This document shows positions 16,071 to 24,956 of a stretch of 64,000 nucleotides of DNA, in pieces. Below the pieces are notes generated by a model. The model saw only the letters and a program-made list of their open reading frames with translations, was not told the DNA's origin and searched no databases. Made by a program: the position numbers and the translations under genes. Positions within the stretch are counted from its first letter, which is position 1, and every line of letters starts with the position of its first letter. Source of the DNA: Streptomyces violaceoruber (GTDB taxonomy: Bacteria > Actinomycetota > Actinomycetes > Streptomycetales > Streptomycetaceae); assembly GCA_000720805.1 (NCBI GenBank), contig JODI01000038.1, forward strand, positions 1 to 64,000, read 5' to 3'.

Positions 16071-16841
16071 GTGAGCTACTCCGTGGGACAGGTCGCCGGC
16101 TTCGCCGGAGTCACGGTGCGCACGCTGCACCACTACGACGACATCGGCCTGCTCGTCCCCAGCGAGCGCAGCCGAGCGGGCCACCGGCGTTACAGCGACG
16201 CCGACCTCGACCGGCTGCAGCAGATCCTGTTCTACCGGGAGCTCGGCTTCCCGCTCGACGAGGTCGCCGCCCTTCTCGAGGGCCTGGCCGCCGGCACGTC
16301 GGACCCGCGCGCGCACCTGCGCCGGCAGCACGAACTGCTGACCGCCCGGATCGAGAAGCTGCAGAAGATGGCGGCGGCCGTGGAGCACGCCATGGAGGCA
16401 CACAAGATGGGCATCAACCTGAGCCCCGAGGAGAAGTTCGAGGTCTTCGGGGACAAGGATCCGGAACAGTACGCCGAGGAGGCGGAAGAGCGCTGGGGCG
16501 GCACGGAGGCGTACGCCGAGTCGCAGCGCCGCGCCGCCCGCTACACCAAGGAGGACTGGAAACGCCTGCAGGCCGAGGCCGCCGACTGGAGCGAGCGCTA
16601 CTCGGCCCTGATGGCCGAGGGTGAACCGCCCACCGGCGAGCGGGCCATGGACATGGCCGAGGAACACCGGCGGCACATCGGCACCTGGTACTACGAGTGC
16701 GCGTACGAGATGCACCGGTGCCTGGGCGACATGTACGTCTCCGACGAGCGCTTCAAGGCGTTCTACGACTCCATGCGTCCGGGCCTCGCCGAACACCTCA
16801 GGGAAGCGATCATGGCGAACGCGGCCCGCCACACCTCCTGA
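16071..16841 (+). CDS. tipA: TipAL, thiopeptide-activated MerR-family regulator
   Basis: 256-residue multidrug-sensing activator. Residues 1-70 are a MerR winged helix (YSVGQVAGFAGVTVRTLHHYD); about 75-112 is the dimerisation coiled coil; 113-256 is the antibiotic-binding TipAS domain. Both cysteines of the binding domain are kept: Cys210 and Cys217 (YECAYEMHRC), matching Cys207 and Cys214 of S. lividans with a 3-residue insertion near residue 71. The latter bonds covalently to thiostrepton-like dehydroalanines. GTG at 16071 has GGGAG upstream and matches the known start. TipA activates its own promoter, and TipAS sequesters drug, giving low-level resistance. Confidence 0.97.
   Translation: MSYSVGQVAGFAGVTVRTLHHYDDIGLLVPSERSRAGHRRYSDADLDRLQQILFYRELGFPLDEVAALLEGLAAGTSDPRAHLRRQHELLTARIEKLQKMAAAVEHAMEAHKMGINLSPEEKFEVFGDKDPEQYAEEAEERWGGTEAYAESQRRAARYTKEDWKRLQAEAADWSERYSALMAEGEPPTGERAMDMAEEHRRHIGTWYYECAYEMHRCLGDMYVSDERFKAFYDSMRPGLAEHLREAIMANAARHTS
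16407..16841 (+). other. tipA: internal in-frame start for TipAS
   Basis: ATG at 16407 (residue 113 of TipAL, start of MGINLSPEEKFEVFG) would give a 144-residue product, the same length as S. lividans TipAS, which is made in large excess over TipAL by internal initiation. Upstream ATG at 16392 is an alternative. Conservation of length and start context supports a second product here. Confidence 0.8.
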
Positions 16842-16860
16842 TGTCCCGGCCCGGGGGGCC

Positions 16861-17226
16861 TCACTCCCGGGCCAGGACCACGGCCGTCCCGTAGGCGCAC
16901 ACCTCGGTGCCGACGTCCGCCGCCTCCGTCACGTCGAAGCGGGACATCAGAACACCGTTCGCGCCCCGCGCGCGGGCCTGCTCAACCAGCCGCTCCATGG
17001 CCTGGTTCCGGGTCTGTACGAGCGTCTTGGTGAGCCCTTTCAACTCACCGCCCACCATCGACTTCAGACCCGCGCCGATCTGGCTCCCGAGGTGCCGCGA
17101 GCGCACGGTCAGCCCGAAGACCTCGCCCAGCACTTCCTGGACCCGGTAGCCGGGAACGTCGTTCGTCGTCACGACCAGCACATCCGCTCCGGGACCCTGG
17201 CCGCCGCCGTAATCATCGATGCCCAT
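16861..17226 (-). CDS. YbjQ/UPF0145 family protein
   Basis: 121-residue small protein. The pattern LVVTTNDVPGYRVQEVLGEVFGLTVRS, then SMVGGELKGLTKTLVQTRNQAMERL and ANGVLMSRFD, is that of the UPF0145/YbjQ family, often labelled heavy-metal-binding because of a pentameric ring structure; no biochemical role is established. It starts with ATG at 17226, and runs convergent to tipA with only 19 bases between them. Confidence 0.88.
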   Translation of the reverse strand: MGIDDYGGGQGPGADVLVVTTNDVPGYRVQEVLGEVFGLTVRSRHLGSQIGAGLKSMVGGELKGLTKTLVQTRNQAMERLVEQARARGANGVLMSRFDVTEAADVGTEVCAYGTAVVLARE

Positions 17227-17301
17227 GACTCACAGCTTGGTCCCGGACGACCCACAGTGCATCCTGAAGACACCGGTGGAACCTGGGGCGGACACATGGC
17301 G

Positions 17302-17330
17302 TTGATAGCTTTGTGCGGCCGCACTAGGAC
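17302..17330 (+). promoter_or_regulatory. candidate vegetative promoter for DedA gene
   Basis: TTGATA (17302-17307) and TAGGAC (17325-17330) are separated by 17 bases, a good HrdB-type arrangement. The predicted start of transcription is about 30 bases before the GTG. This is a motif match only. Confidence 0.5.
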
Positions 17331-17367
17331 GCCGCACCATCCTCCACCCCCTCAGGAGCCCGGAACC

Positions 17368-18261
17368 GTGACGATGATTGCCCTCGGACCGAGCTGGCTG
17401 GACCCCAACTACCTGCTCGACACCTACAGCATCTGGGGTCTGCTGCTCATCGTGTTCGCGGAGTCGGGCCTGCTCATCGGCTTCTTCCTGCCGGGCGACT
17501 CGCTGCTGTTCACCGCCGGCCTGCTGATCACCTCGGGCAAGCTGGAGTTCCCGCTGTGGGGGGCGATCGCCCTCATCTGCGTCGCCGCGATCCTGGGCGA
17601 CCAGGCGGGCTACATGTTCGGCAAGAAGGTCGGCCCGTCGCTCTTCAACCGCCCGGACTCCCGCCTCTTCAAGCAGGAGAACGTCACCAAGGCGCACGAG
17701 TTCTTCGAGAAGTACGGCCCCAAGTCCCTGGTCCTGGCCCGCTTCGTGCCGATCGTGCGCACGTTCACGCCGATCATCGCCGGCGTCAGCGGCATGCGGT
17801 ACCGCTCGTTCCTGGTCTTCAACGTCATCGGCGGCGTCCTGTGGGGCGCGGGCGTGACCCTGCTCGGCTCCTGGCTCGGCAACATCGACTTCGTCAACAA
17901 GAACATCGAAGCGATCCTCATCCTGATCGTCCTCGTCTCGGTGATCCCGATCGCCATCGAGTTCCTCCGGGCCCGCTCCCAGTCCAGGAAGACCCCGCCC
18001 CAGGCCCCCGCCCAGCAGCAGCACCCGCAGCCCATGGACGACGCGACGACCCAGCTGCGCCGCATCTCCCCGGCCGACGAGGGCCAGAACGACCAGCAGT
18101 ACCACTACGGCAACCAGGGCGACCAGGACCAGCAGCCCTACGGCTACGACAACCAGCCCTACGGCCGGCCCCAGCAGCAGCCGTACGCCCCACAGCAGCC
18201 GTACGGCACCCAGCAGGGCGCCCAGCAGAACGAGCAGTACCCGTACAACCAGGGCTACTGA
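17368..18261 (+). CDS. DedA family membrane protein with Gln/Tyr-rich tail
   Basis: 297-residue protein. Residues 1-205 form a DedA (SNARE-associated/VTT) domain with the family hallmarks ESGLLIGFFLPGDSLLF, GDQAGYMFGKKVG and LARFVPIVRTFTPIIAG. DedA proteins are linked to undecaprenyl-phosphate and phospholipid transport and to membrane energetics. After the last membrane segment comes an unusual cytoplasmic tail of about 80 residues rich in Gln, Tyr and Pro with QPYG-type repeats, probably disordered. GTG at 17368 has AGGAG 9 bases upstream; ATG at 17374 is less well placed. Confidence 0.93.
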   Translation: MTMIALGPSWLDPNYLLDTYSIWGLLLIVFAESGLLIGFFLPGDSLLFTAGLLITSGKLEFPLWGAIALICVAAILGDQAGYMFGKKVGPSLFNRPDSRLFKQENVTKAHEFFEKYGPKSLVLARFVPIVRTFTPIIAGVSGMRYRSFLVFNVIGGVLWGAGVTLLGSWLGNIDFVNKNIEAILILIVLVSVIPIAIEFLRARSQSRKTPPQAPAQQQHPQPMDDATTQLRRISPADEGQNDQQYHYGNQGDQDQQPYGYDNQPYGRPQQQPYAPQQPYGTQQGAQQNEQYPYNQGY

Positions 18262-18286
18262 CAGCCGACCAGGGGACCACCGAGCT

Positions 18287-18327
18287 CCTTGGCGCCCGAC
18301 GCCCGCACCACGCACCCGGCGCCAAGG
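18287..18327. terminator. bidirectional terminator candidate
   Basis: CCTTGGCGCC and GGCGCCAAGG are perfect 10-base arms separated by 21 bases, between the convergent DedA and ThrE genes. There is no T-run, as is usual in Streptomyces. Confidence 0.6.
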
Positions 18328-18330
18328 GCC

Positions 18331-20016
18331 CTAGAACCCCCGCGTCCTCTTCGCGGCCTTCCGCTTCCCGGCCGAACCGATCCGCAGGAACATCCGCGAG
18401 ATCTCCGACCCCAGATTGACCCCGATCGCGATGGCCATCGCCAGCGCCGCCGCCGTGGACAGCGACACCAACCCCTTGTCCACGTTGTTCTGCGCGAACG
18501 ACAGCAGTCCGAAGTACGTCGCGGAACCCGGCAACAGGGGCCCGATCGCCGCGGTCGTGTACGGCAGCGCGGACGCGAACCGGTACCGGGACAGCAGCTG
18601 CCCGAACAACCCGACCAACCCGGCCGCGACGGCCGTGGAGGCGACCGGTGACAGCTCGCCGGTGTAGAACATGGCGCCGTACACCGACCACGCGACACCG
18701 CCGTTCAACGTCACCGCCAGCACGGTGGAACGTTCCTGCTGGAGCAGCACCGCGAAGGTCAGCGACAGCAGCATCGACGCGCCGATCTGCCACAGCGGCC
18801 GCTCGGAGTTGCCGAGGGCCGCGTCGGGGTTGAGATGGGCGCCCAGCTGCACGCCGACGTAGAGCATCATCAGCACGCCCACGACGATGCCCACGAAGAA
18901 GTACATGACCTCCAGCAGACGCGCGGCCGCGGTGATGTAGAAGCCGGTCAGACCGTCCTGCACGCCCGCCACCAGCGCCCGCCCGGGCAGCAGCGCGAAC
19001 AGTCCACCGGTGACCACCGCGGACGCCTTCACGTCCACGTGTGCCAGCGTCAGCGCGATGCCGATCGCGGCCGGCGGCATCGCCGCGACCGTGAACTGGT
19101 AGAACTCCGGCAGCCCGCGCCCCGCGCACAGCCACGCCAGCCGGTCGCCGAGCATCGCGCCCAGCGCGGCCGCGACGAAGACGACCAGGTCACCACCGAC
19201 GAGCACGGAGGCCGCACCCGCGAGCAGCCCGCTCGCGCACGTCAGCACCCAGCCGGGGTACGGGTGCCGGTTGCGGCGGATCTCGGCGAGCCGCCGGTAG
19301 GCCTCCTCCAGCGAGATCTGCGTCTCGGGGTCGCTGAAGTCGTCGACCAGATGGAACACGGCGGCGAGCCGGGTGTAGTCGGTGCCGCGGCGGCGTACGG
19401 TCCGCGACGCCGTCACCGGGTCCTCGACCAGGGACGGCTGGTACGAGATGGACAGCAGCGTGAAGGTGACGTTCGGCTCGCAGCGGTCGAGACCGTAGGA
19501 CCGGCAGACAGCGAACATCGCCGCCTCGACGTCCTCGGCGCCCTCACCGCCCGCCAGCAGCAGTTCGCCGATACGCAGCGTCAGGTCGAGCACGCGCGGG
19601 ACGGCCGGCCCTTCCTCCTCCGCCTTGTGCACCACCTCCAGCGCGGGCCGTTCGGCCACCGGCATCCGGAGCATGGTGCGCATCCGGTCCTGCCACGGCA
19701 CGTCCTTGGTCAGACTGACCACGGGGATACCGGTCGGCGGCGTGAACGCGGGCGGTGGATTCTTCGCGCTGTACGTACGCGGCGGGCTGAACGCCGACCC
19801 CTCCGGCTCGGCCGGCGGCGTCTGCGGGACGTCGAGCCCGTCCGGCAGGGCGAACTCGGAGGTGGTGTCCGACTCGCCACCGGCCCTGGGCACGGCCAGC
19901 CCGTCGGGAAGGGCGAACTCGGACGTGATCTCCGAGTCGAAGACGCCCCTCGCCTCGTCCGTCTGCGGTTTGCGGTCCTCCGCGTACGTCACTCCGTTGT
20001 GCTCCCTGTACGACAC
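18331..20016 (-). CDS. ThrE-type threonine/serine exporter family protein
   Basis: About 561 residues. An N-terminal cytoplasmic region of about 115 residues is followed by the ThrE domain (DUF1212: LDLTLRIGELLLAGGEGAEDVEAAM, SLVEDPVTASRTVRRRGTDYTRL) and about ten transmembrane segments ending in the DUF3815 half. The family exports threonine and serine in corynebacteria; the substrate here is untested. The N-terminus contains a duplicated TSEFALPDGL segment. GTG at 20016 is preferred over TTG at 20025 because GAGG lies 8 bases upstream; GTG at 19992, with GGGAG, is an alternative. Confidence 0.88.
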   Translation of the reverse strand: MSYREHNGVTYAEDRKPQTDEARGVFDSEITSEFALPDGLAVPRAGGESDTTSEFALPDGLDVPQTPPAEPEGSAFSPPRTYSAKNPPPAFTPPTGIPVVSLTKDVPWQDRMRTMLRMPVAERPALEVVHKAEEEGPAVPRVLDLTLRIGELLLAGGEGAEDVEAAMFAVCRSYGLDRCEPNVTFTLLSISYQPSLVEDPVTASRTVRRRGTDYTRLAAVFHLVDDFSDPETQISLEEAYRRLAEIRRNRHPYPGWVLTCASGLLAGAASVLVGGDLVVFVAAALGAMLGDRLAWLCAGRGLPEFYQFTVAAMPPAAIGIALTLAHVDVKASAVVTGGLFALLPGRALVAGVQDGLTGFYITAAARLLEVMYFFVGIVVGVLMMLYVGVQLGAHLNPDAALGNSERPLWQIGASMLLSLTFAVLLQQERSTVLAVTLNGGVAWSVYGAMFYTGELSPVASTAVAAGLVGLFGQLLSRYRFASALPYTTAAIGPLLPGSATYFGLLSFAQNNVDKGLVSLSTAAALAMAIAIGVNLGSEISRMFLRIGSAGKRKAAKRTRGF

Positions 20017-20053
20017 GTTCAGCAAGCCTCAGTATGCGCACAGGGACGCGAAG

Positions 20054-20087
20054 GGGCCGCGCCACCCCAGGAGAGGTCACGCGGCCC
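20054..20087 (-). terminator. ppa: terminator candidate after ppa
   Basis: GGGCCGCG (20054-20061) and CGCGGCCC (20080-20087) are perfect 8-base arms with an 18-base loop, between the ppa stop and the ThrE gene, both on the minus strand. Confidence 0.5.
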
Positions 20088-20104
20088 GCGGTGCACAGCG
20101 GCGA

Positions 20105-20596
20105 TCAGTGGCCGCCCTGCTCCTTGAAGCGCTTGTACGACCGCTCGATCTCGGCCTCGGCGTCCGAGCGGCCCACCCAGTTGGCGCCCTCGACGGACTT
20201 GCCGGGCTCCAGGTCCTTGTAGACCTCGAAGAAGTGCTGGATCTCCAGGCGGTCGAACTCGGAGACGTGGTGGATGTCGCGCAGGTGCTCCACGCGCGGG
20301 TCGTGCGCGGGCACGCACAGCAGCTTGTCGTCGCCGCCTGCCTCGTCGGTCATGCGGAACATGCCGATCGTGCGGCACTGGATGAGGCAGCCGGGGAAGG
20401 TCGGCTCGTCCAGGATGACCAGCGCGTCCAGCGGGTCGCCGTCCTCGCCGAGGGTGTTCTCGACGAAGCCGTAGTCGGCCGGGTAGCTGGTCGAGGTGAA
20501 GAGGCGACGGTCCAGGCGGATCCGACCGGTCTCGTGGTCCACCTCGTACTTGTTCCGCGAACCCTTCGGAATCTCGATCGTGACGTCGAACTCCAC
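20105..20596 (-). CDS. ppa: inorganic pyrophosphatase (family I)
   Basis: 163-residue soluble enzyme hydrolysing pyrophosphate to two phosphates, pulling biosynthetic reactions forward. Family I signature DGDPLDALV is intact, as are [12 protein letters not shown] and [14 protein letters not shown] at 20596 gives the usual actinobacterial N-terminus ([11 protein letters not shown]) and has GGAGGAG 6 bases upstream; an ATG at 20620 would add eight non-conserved residues. It is divergent from dacB, with about 85 bases between the start codons. Confidence 0.96.
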   Translation of the reverse strand: MEFDVTIEIPKGSRNKYEVDHETGRIRLDRRLFTSTSYPADYGFVENTLGEDGDPLDALVILDEPTFPGCLIQCRTIGMFRMTDEAGGDDKLLCVPAHDPRVEHLRDIHHVSEFDRLEIQHFFEVYKDLEPGKSVEGANWVGRSDAEAEIERSYKRFKEQGGH

Positions 20597-20681
20597 CGGT
20601 GGCTCCTCCATGATCAGCACATAGTTCTGGTGGTTAAGTGTCCCTCACGCAGGTGTGTGATCGCGAAAGGGGCTGGTGGTC

Positions 20682-22370
20682 GTGCCAGAGCTCAGGTCTT
20701 GGCGAGCCGCGAGACCGCGTGCGGCGCGGATCGCGAACGCCGTACGACCGCGTCTGGCACGCGCCAAGGACGCCGTACGACCTCCTGTCGCGCGAGCGGC
20801 GAACGCCGTCCGACCCGGTGTCGCGCGGGCCGCGAACGCCCTACGCCCACCTCTCGAACGTGCCGCGACGGCCGCGAAACCGCAGGTCGTGCGGCTGGCA
20901 CGGGCCGCGGGGCCGCAGCTGGCGCGAATCCCGAGGCCGAAGACCGTCAAGACCTGGCAGTACACCGCGACAGCCGCCACCGCCGGGCTGGCGCTGGCCG
21001 CCTCCGTGGTGACCGCGGCCGGCCCCTGGGACTCCACCGGTCAGCGTACGGCCGAGCGGGACCGGGCGGTTGCCATGGAGCGCACGGGTGGCGCAGATCA
21101 CGACGGTGCCCCCGGTACCGCCGCAGGGGCGCCCCGGCCCGCCCCCAGCGCCGCCTCCGTCCTCGCCGCCCTCGGCGGCGGCGCGCACACCGTCACCTCG
21201 GCGCCGACCGGGCAAGGCCTGTCCGCCGTCCTGGGACCGCTCCTGAAGGACGCGGCGCTCGGCACCCGGCGCGGCGCCGTCGTCGTGGACGTCGCCTCCG
21301 GCAGGCGCCTCTACGGCACCGGCGCCGACGTCCCCCTGACCCCCGCCTCCACCACGAAGATCGCCACCGCCGTGGCCGCGCTCACCGCCCTCGGTGCCGA
21401 CCACCGCCTCACGACCCGGGCCGCCCTCGAACCCGACACCGGGGAACTCGTCCTGGTCGGAGGCGGCGACCCCACCCTCACCGCCCGCAAGGACGCCGAG
21501 GGCCGGGCGAGCCTGCGCACCCTCGCCGACCGGACGGCCGCCGCCCTCAAGAAGCGGGGCCTCCACGAGGTCACGCTCTCCTACGACACAACCCTGTACG
21601 CCGGCCCCCGACTTCACCCCATCGGGGTCAACGAGAACCTTGCCCCGGTCACCGCCCTGATGGCCGACGAGGCCCGCACGGACGACTCCGCCTCCGGTCC
21701 CGCGCTCCGCGTGAGCGACCCGGAGGCGGATGCGACCCGCAGGTTCGCCGCGTTCCTCAAGGCGGACGGCATCAGGACGACCGCCCCCGGCCCCTCCAAG
21801 GCCACGAACCGCGCCGAGTCCCTGGCCGCGGTCTCCTCGCCCCCGCTCTCCGCCCTCGTCGAACGCATGCTCACCAACAGCGACAACGACATCGCCGAGG
21901 CCCTCGCCCGCCAGACGGCCCTCGCGAGCGGCGAACGCGCCGACTTCGACGGCGCGGGCAGGGCCGTCGCCGACCGGCTGAGGCAACTCGGACTCCCCCT
22001 GAAGGGGGCCCGCTTCCACGACGGCAGCGGGCTCGACCGTGCCGACCGCCTCACCGCGAACCTGCTCACGGCGCTGCTGGTCACGGCGGGCGACCGCTCC
22101 CACCCCGACCTCCGTACCGTCCTCACCGGCCTCCCGGTGGCCGGCTTCACCGGCACCCTGACCAGCCGCTACACGGACGGCGCGGCCGGCATCGTACGAG
22201 CGAAGACGGGCACCCTCAGCGGTGTGAACACCCTCGCCGGAACGGTCGTCGACCAGGACGGCCGCCTCCTGGCCTTCGCCTTCCTGACGGCCGACACGAC
22301 GGATCCGGGGGCGGCCCAGTCGGCGCTGGACCGGACGGCGACGGCGCTGGCGGGGTGCGGCTGCCGCTGA
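20682..22370 (+). CDS. dacB: D-alanyl-D-alanine carboxypeptidase (PBP4/DacB, S13) with cationic repeat N-terminus
   Basis: 562-residue low-molecular-weight penicillin-binding protein trimming or cutting peptidoglycan cross-links. Active-site motifs: SxxK in PASTTKIA, SxN in NSDNDIAE, KTG in RAKTGTLSG. A membrane segment at about 93-113 (TATAATAGLALAASVVTAA) acts as a signal anchor. Before it, residues 15-80 consist of six exact-period 11-residue repeats of the form ARxANAVRPxV, giving a very basic cytoplasmic tail not typical of DacB. GTG at 20682 is preferred to GTG at 20676 because AAAGGGG is 9 bases upstream. The next gene encodes a zinc protease. Confidence 0.93.
   Translation: MPELRSWRAARPRAARIANAVRPRLARAKDAVRPPVARAANAVRPGVARAANALRPPLERAATAAKPQVVRLARAAGPQLARIPRPKTVKTWQYTATAATAGLALAASVVTAAGPWDSTGQRTAERDRAVAMERTGGADHDGAPGTAAGAPRPAPSAASVLAALGGGAHTVTSAPTGQGLSAVLGPLLKDAALGTRRGAVVVDVASGRRLYGTGADVPLTPASTTKIATAVAALTALGADHRLTTRAALEPDTGELVLVGGGDPTLTARKDAEGRASLRTLADRTAAALKKRGLHEVTLSYDTTLYAGPRLHPIGVNENLAPVTALMADEARTDDSASGPALRVSDPEADATRRFAAFLKADGIRTTAPGPSKATNRAESLAAVSSPPLSALVERMLTNSDNDIAEALARQTALASGERADFDGAGRAVADRLRQLGLPLKGARFHDGSGLDRADRLTANLLTALLVTAGDRSHPDLRTVLTGLPVAGFTGTLTSRYTDGAAGIVRAKTGTLSGVNTLAGTVVDQDGRLLAFAFLTADTTDPGAAQSALDRTATALAGCGCR
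20724..20921 (+). repeat. dacB: six 33-bp coding repeats in dacB
   Basis: Six consecutive 33-base units encode 11-residue repeats (dacB residues 15-25, 26-36, 37-47, 48-58, 59-69, 70-80). Units 2-4 are the most alike; units 5 and 6 have diverged. Each has Ala-rich helical text with one Pro at a fixed position and one to three Arg/Lys. Confidence 0.9.
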
Positions 22371-22466
22371 CGCGGCCGGCCGGGCCGCGGCGCCCGGTGC
22401 CCACCCGCGGGCAGCCGTCGGCCTCCGGGCCTGCCCCAAGTGGGGCCGCTCACGTACGGTTGACGC

Positions 22467-23588
22467 ATGACGAGCATCGGTGGTGCGGAGATGGTCGACT
22501 GGAATCTCGCGGTGGCGACCGCGACCCGGCTCGTACGGCCGGGCCCCGACGTGAGTCGTGACGAGGCCCGGGCCGTCGTCGCGGAACTGCGCCGGCATGC
22601 CAAGTCCTCGGAGGAACACGTCCGGGGCTTCACTCGCATGGGGACGGAAGAGACCCATGACACCCCGGTCCTCGTCGTCGACCGCCCCGGCTGGGTGCGG
22701 GCGAACGTCGCCGGGTTCCGGGAGATCCTCAAACCGCTCCTGGAGAAGATGCAGGAACGGCGCGGCAACACCCCCGGTGGCGCGGTCCTCGGTGCCGTCG
22801 GCGGCAAGGTGACCGGCGTCGAACTCGGGATGCTGCTGTCGTTCCTGTCGTCCCGTGTCCTCGGGCAGTACGAGACGTTCGCGCCGTCCACGCGCGACCT
22901 TCCCGCGGGTGCGAACGGCGGCGGCCGCCTGCTCCTCGTCGCCCCGAACATCGTCCACGTGGAGCGCGAACTCGACGTGGAGCCCCACGACTTCCGGCTG
23001 TGGGTGTGTCTGCACGAGGAGACGCACCGCACGCAGTTCACGGCCGTGCCCTGGCTGCGGGACCACCTGGAGGGTGAGATCCAGTCGTTCCTGGGGGAGA
23101 CCGAGGTCGACCCCATGACCGTCCTGGAACGCATCCGGGAGGCCGCCCAGTCCCTGGCCGGCGGGCGCCCCGAGGGCGAGGAGGACGAGGGAAGGTCCCT
23201 CGTGGAACTCGTGCAGACGCCCGCCCAGCGGGAGATCCTCGCCCGTCTCACCGCCGTGATGTCCCTCCTGGAGGGCCACGCCGACTTCGTCATGGACGGA
23301 GTGGGCCCGCAGGTCGTGCCGAGCGTCGCGGAGATCCGCGAGAAGTTCCAGCAGCGCCGCGCCAAGGGCGCCTCCCGGCTGGACATGGCCCTGCGCAAGC
23401 TGCTCGGCCTGGACGCCAAACTCCGGCAGTACCGCGACGGCGAACGCTTCGTACGGGCCGTCGTCGACCAGGTCGGCATGGATGGCTTCAACCGGGTGTG
23501 GACGTCCCCGAACACCCTCCCGACGAAGACGGAGATCGCCAAACCGGCGGACTGGATCGCGCGGGTGCATCGCAAGGCCGAGTCGTGA
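22467..23588 (+). CDS. zinc-dependent metalloprotease (DUF2342, F420-associated type)
   Basis: 373-residue soluble protein of the actinobacterial DUF2342 family (annotated as zincin-like metalloprotease or coenzyme F420 biosynthesis-associated protein). It contains the gluzincin-like HEETH motif (WVCLHEETHRTQF) and a downstream Glu ligand in LLEGHADFVMD. No signal peptide. Substrate unknown. The start ATG at 22467 lacks a ribosome site but TACGGT lies 6 bases upstream, indicating a leaderless mRNA. It sits between dacB and tilS, a placement I recall as common in Streptomyces. Confidence 0.88.
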   Translation: MTSIGGAEMVDWNLAVATATRLVRPGPDVSRDEARAVVAELRRHAKSSEEHVRGFTRMGTEETHDTPVLVVDRPGWVRANVAGFREILKPLLEKMQERRGNTPGGAVLGAVGGKVTGVELGMLLSFLSSRVLGQYETFAPSTRDLPAGANGGGRLLLVAPNIVHVERELDVEPHDFRLWVCLHEETHRTQFTAVPWLRDHLEGEIQSFLGETEVDPMTVLERIREAAQSLAGGRPEGEEDEGRSLVELVQTPAQREILARLTAVMSLLEGHADFVMDGVGPQVVPSVAEIREKFQQRRAKGASRLDMALRKLLGLDAKLRQYRDGERFVRAVVDQVGMDGFNRVWTSPNTLPTKTEIAKPADWIARVHRKAES

Positions 23589-23783
23589 AACCGAGTGCCG
23601 GGGTCGTGAAACGAATCCGGCCGACGGCAGGCGAACGCCCCTTCAATCACCCGTCCGAGGGACCGTGAGCGATGGGTAGGCGTGCGATGCTCGGGGAACG
23701 GCCCGGTTCTGTCACCATCTACACACTCTGAGTGACCGAATGCCTCGGGCTCACCCCCGACAACTTCATGAAGGGAACCGGAC

Positions 23784-24881
23784 ATGGGTCCCCATCCTGC
23801 GGTCGCGGCGATACGCCTGGCGGTCCGCCGCGTCCTCCACGACATCCTCACCGAACACAGCCGTACGACGCACAGCCGTACGGCACACAGTCATACGTCG
23901 TACGGCTCCACGACCGGAGAGCTCACCGCCTCCGAAGGCGCATGGCACGAGCGCCCGCCCTCGCCGCTCGTGCTCGTGGCGTGCTCCGGCGGCGCCGACT
24001 CCATGGCGCTCGCCTCCGCCCTCGCGTTCGAGGCACCCAAGCTCGCCATCCGCGCCGGCGGCATCACCGTCGACCACGGCCTGCAGCCCGGCTCCGACCT
24101 GCGCGCCGAGGAAGTCGTCCTGCGCCTTCGTGAACTCGGCCTGGACCCGGTCGAGTCCACCGCCGTGACCGTCGGCCGCGAAGGCGGCCCCGAGGCCGCC
24201 GCCCGGGACGCGCGCTACGCCGCCCTCGACGCCGCGGCCGAACGCCACGGCGCCACCGCCGTCCTGCTCGGTCACACCCGGGACGACCAGGCCGAAACCG
24301 TCCTGCTCGGCCTCGCCCGCGGCTCCGGCATCCGCTCCCTGTCCGGAATGGCGGCCGTGTCCGGAGGCCCGGGAGCCGCCCGCCGCTACCGCCGCCCCTT
24401 CCTCCAGCTCGACCGGCAGACCGCCCGCAAGGCCTGCATGGTCCAGTCCCTGCCCGTCTGGGACGACCCCCACAACACCGACCCCGCGTACACCCGCTCC
24501 CGGCTGCGCCACGAGGGACTGCCCGCACTGGAGAAGGCCCTCGGCAAGGGTGTCGTCGAGGCCCTCGCCCGTACCGCCCGCCTTTCCCGCGACGACGCCG
24601 ACGCCCTCGACGCCTGGGCCGGCCAGGCGGAGGCCTCCGTACGGGACGCCACCGGCCTCCTGGTGTGCGCCAAGCTGTACGCCCTGCCGCCCGCGGTGCG
24701 CCGCCGCATCCTGCGCCGCGCCGCCATCGAGGCCGGCGCCCCGGCCGGTTCCCTCTTCGCCCGGCACATCGAGGAGATCGACCGGCTGATCACCGGCTGG
24801 CGCGGTCAGGGAGCCATCAATCTCCCCGGCCGGGTCGTCGCCCAGCGGCAGGGTGGCAGACTGGTGATTCGGCAAGGCTGA
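23784..24881 (+). CDS. tilS: tRNA(Ile)-lysidine synthase
   Basis: 365-residue enzyme that converts the wobble cytidine of the AUA-reading tRNA-Ile to lysidine using lysine and ATP. N-type ATP pyrophosphatase P-loop SGGADSMAL and [14 protein letters not shown] are intact; RRYRRPFL and [18 protein letters not shown] complete the core. Between the first helix and the P-loop (about residues 23-57) lies a His/Ser/Thr-rich insert with repeats ([14 protein letters not shown]) unlike the compact N-terminus of most TilS. GAAGGGAA is upstream of ATG 23784. hpt follows 75 bases later, a common pairing upstream of ftsH. Confidence 0.95.
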   Translation: MGPHPAVAAIRLAVRRVLHDILTEHSRTTHSRTAHSHTSYGSTTGELTASEGAWHERPPSPLVLVACSGGADSMALASALAFEAPKLAIRAGGITVDHGLQPGSDLRAEEVVLRLRELGLDPVESTAVTVGREGGPEAAARDARYAALDAAAERHGATAVLLGHTRDDQAETVLLGLARGSGIRSLSGMAAVSGGPGAARRYRRPFLQLDRQTARKACMVQSLPVWDDPHNTDPAYTRSRLRHEGLPALEKALGKGVVEALARTARLSRDDADALDAWAGQAEASVRDATGLLVCAKLYALPPAVRRRILRRAAIEAGAPAGSLFARHIEEIDRLITGWRGQGAINLPGRVVAQRQGGRLVIRQG

Positions 24882-24956
24882 TTCCGGTGCCCGCCGACGG
24901 ATCGCTGACGCGGCTCGTGGGCGGTCCGAGCGGCCGGTGTGGGACGACCGAAAGTG

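Noticed and set aside
14330..16624. 764-codon plus-strand frame spanning gad and tipA
   Set aside because: Antisense to gad and out of frame with tipA; product is low-complexity.
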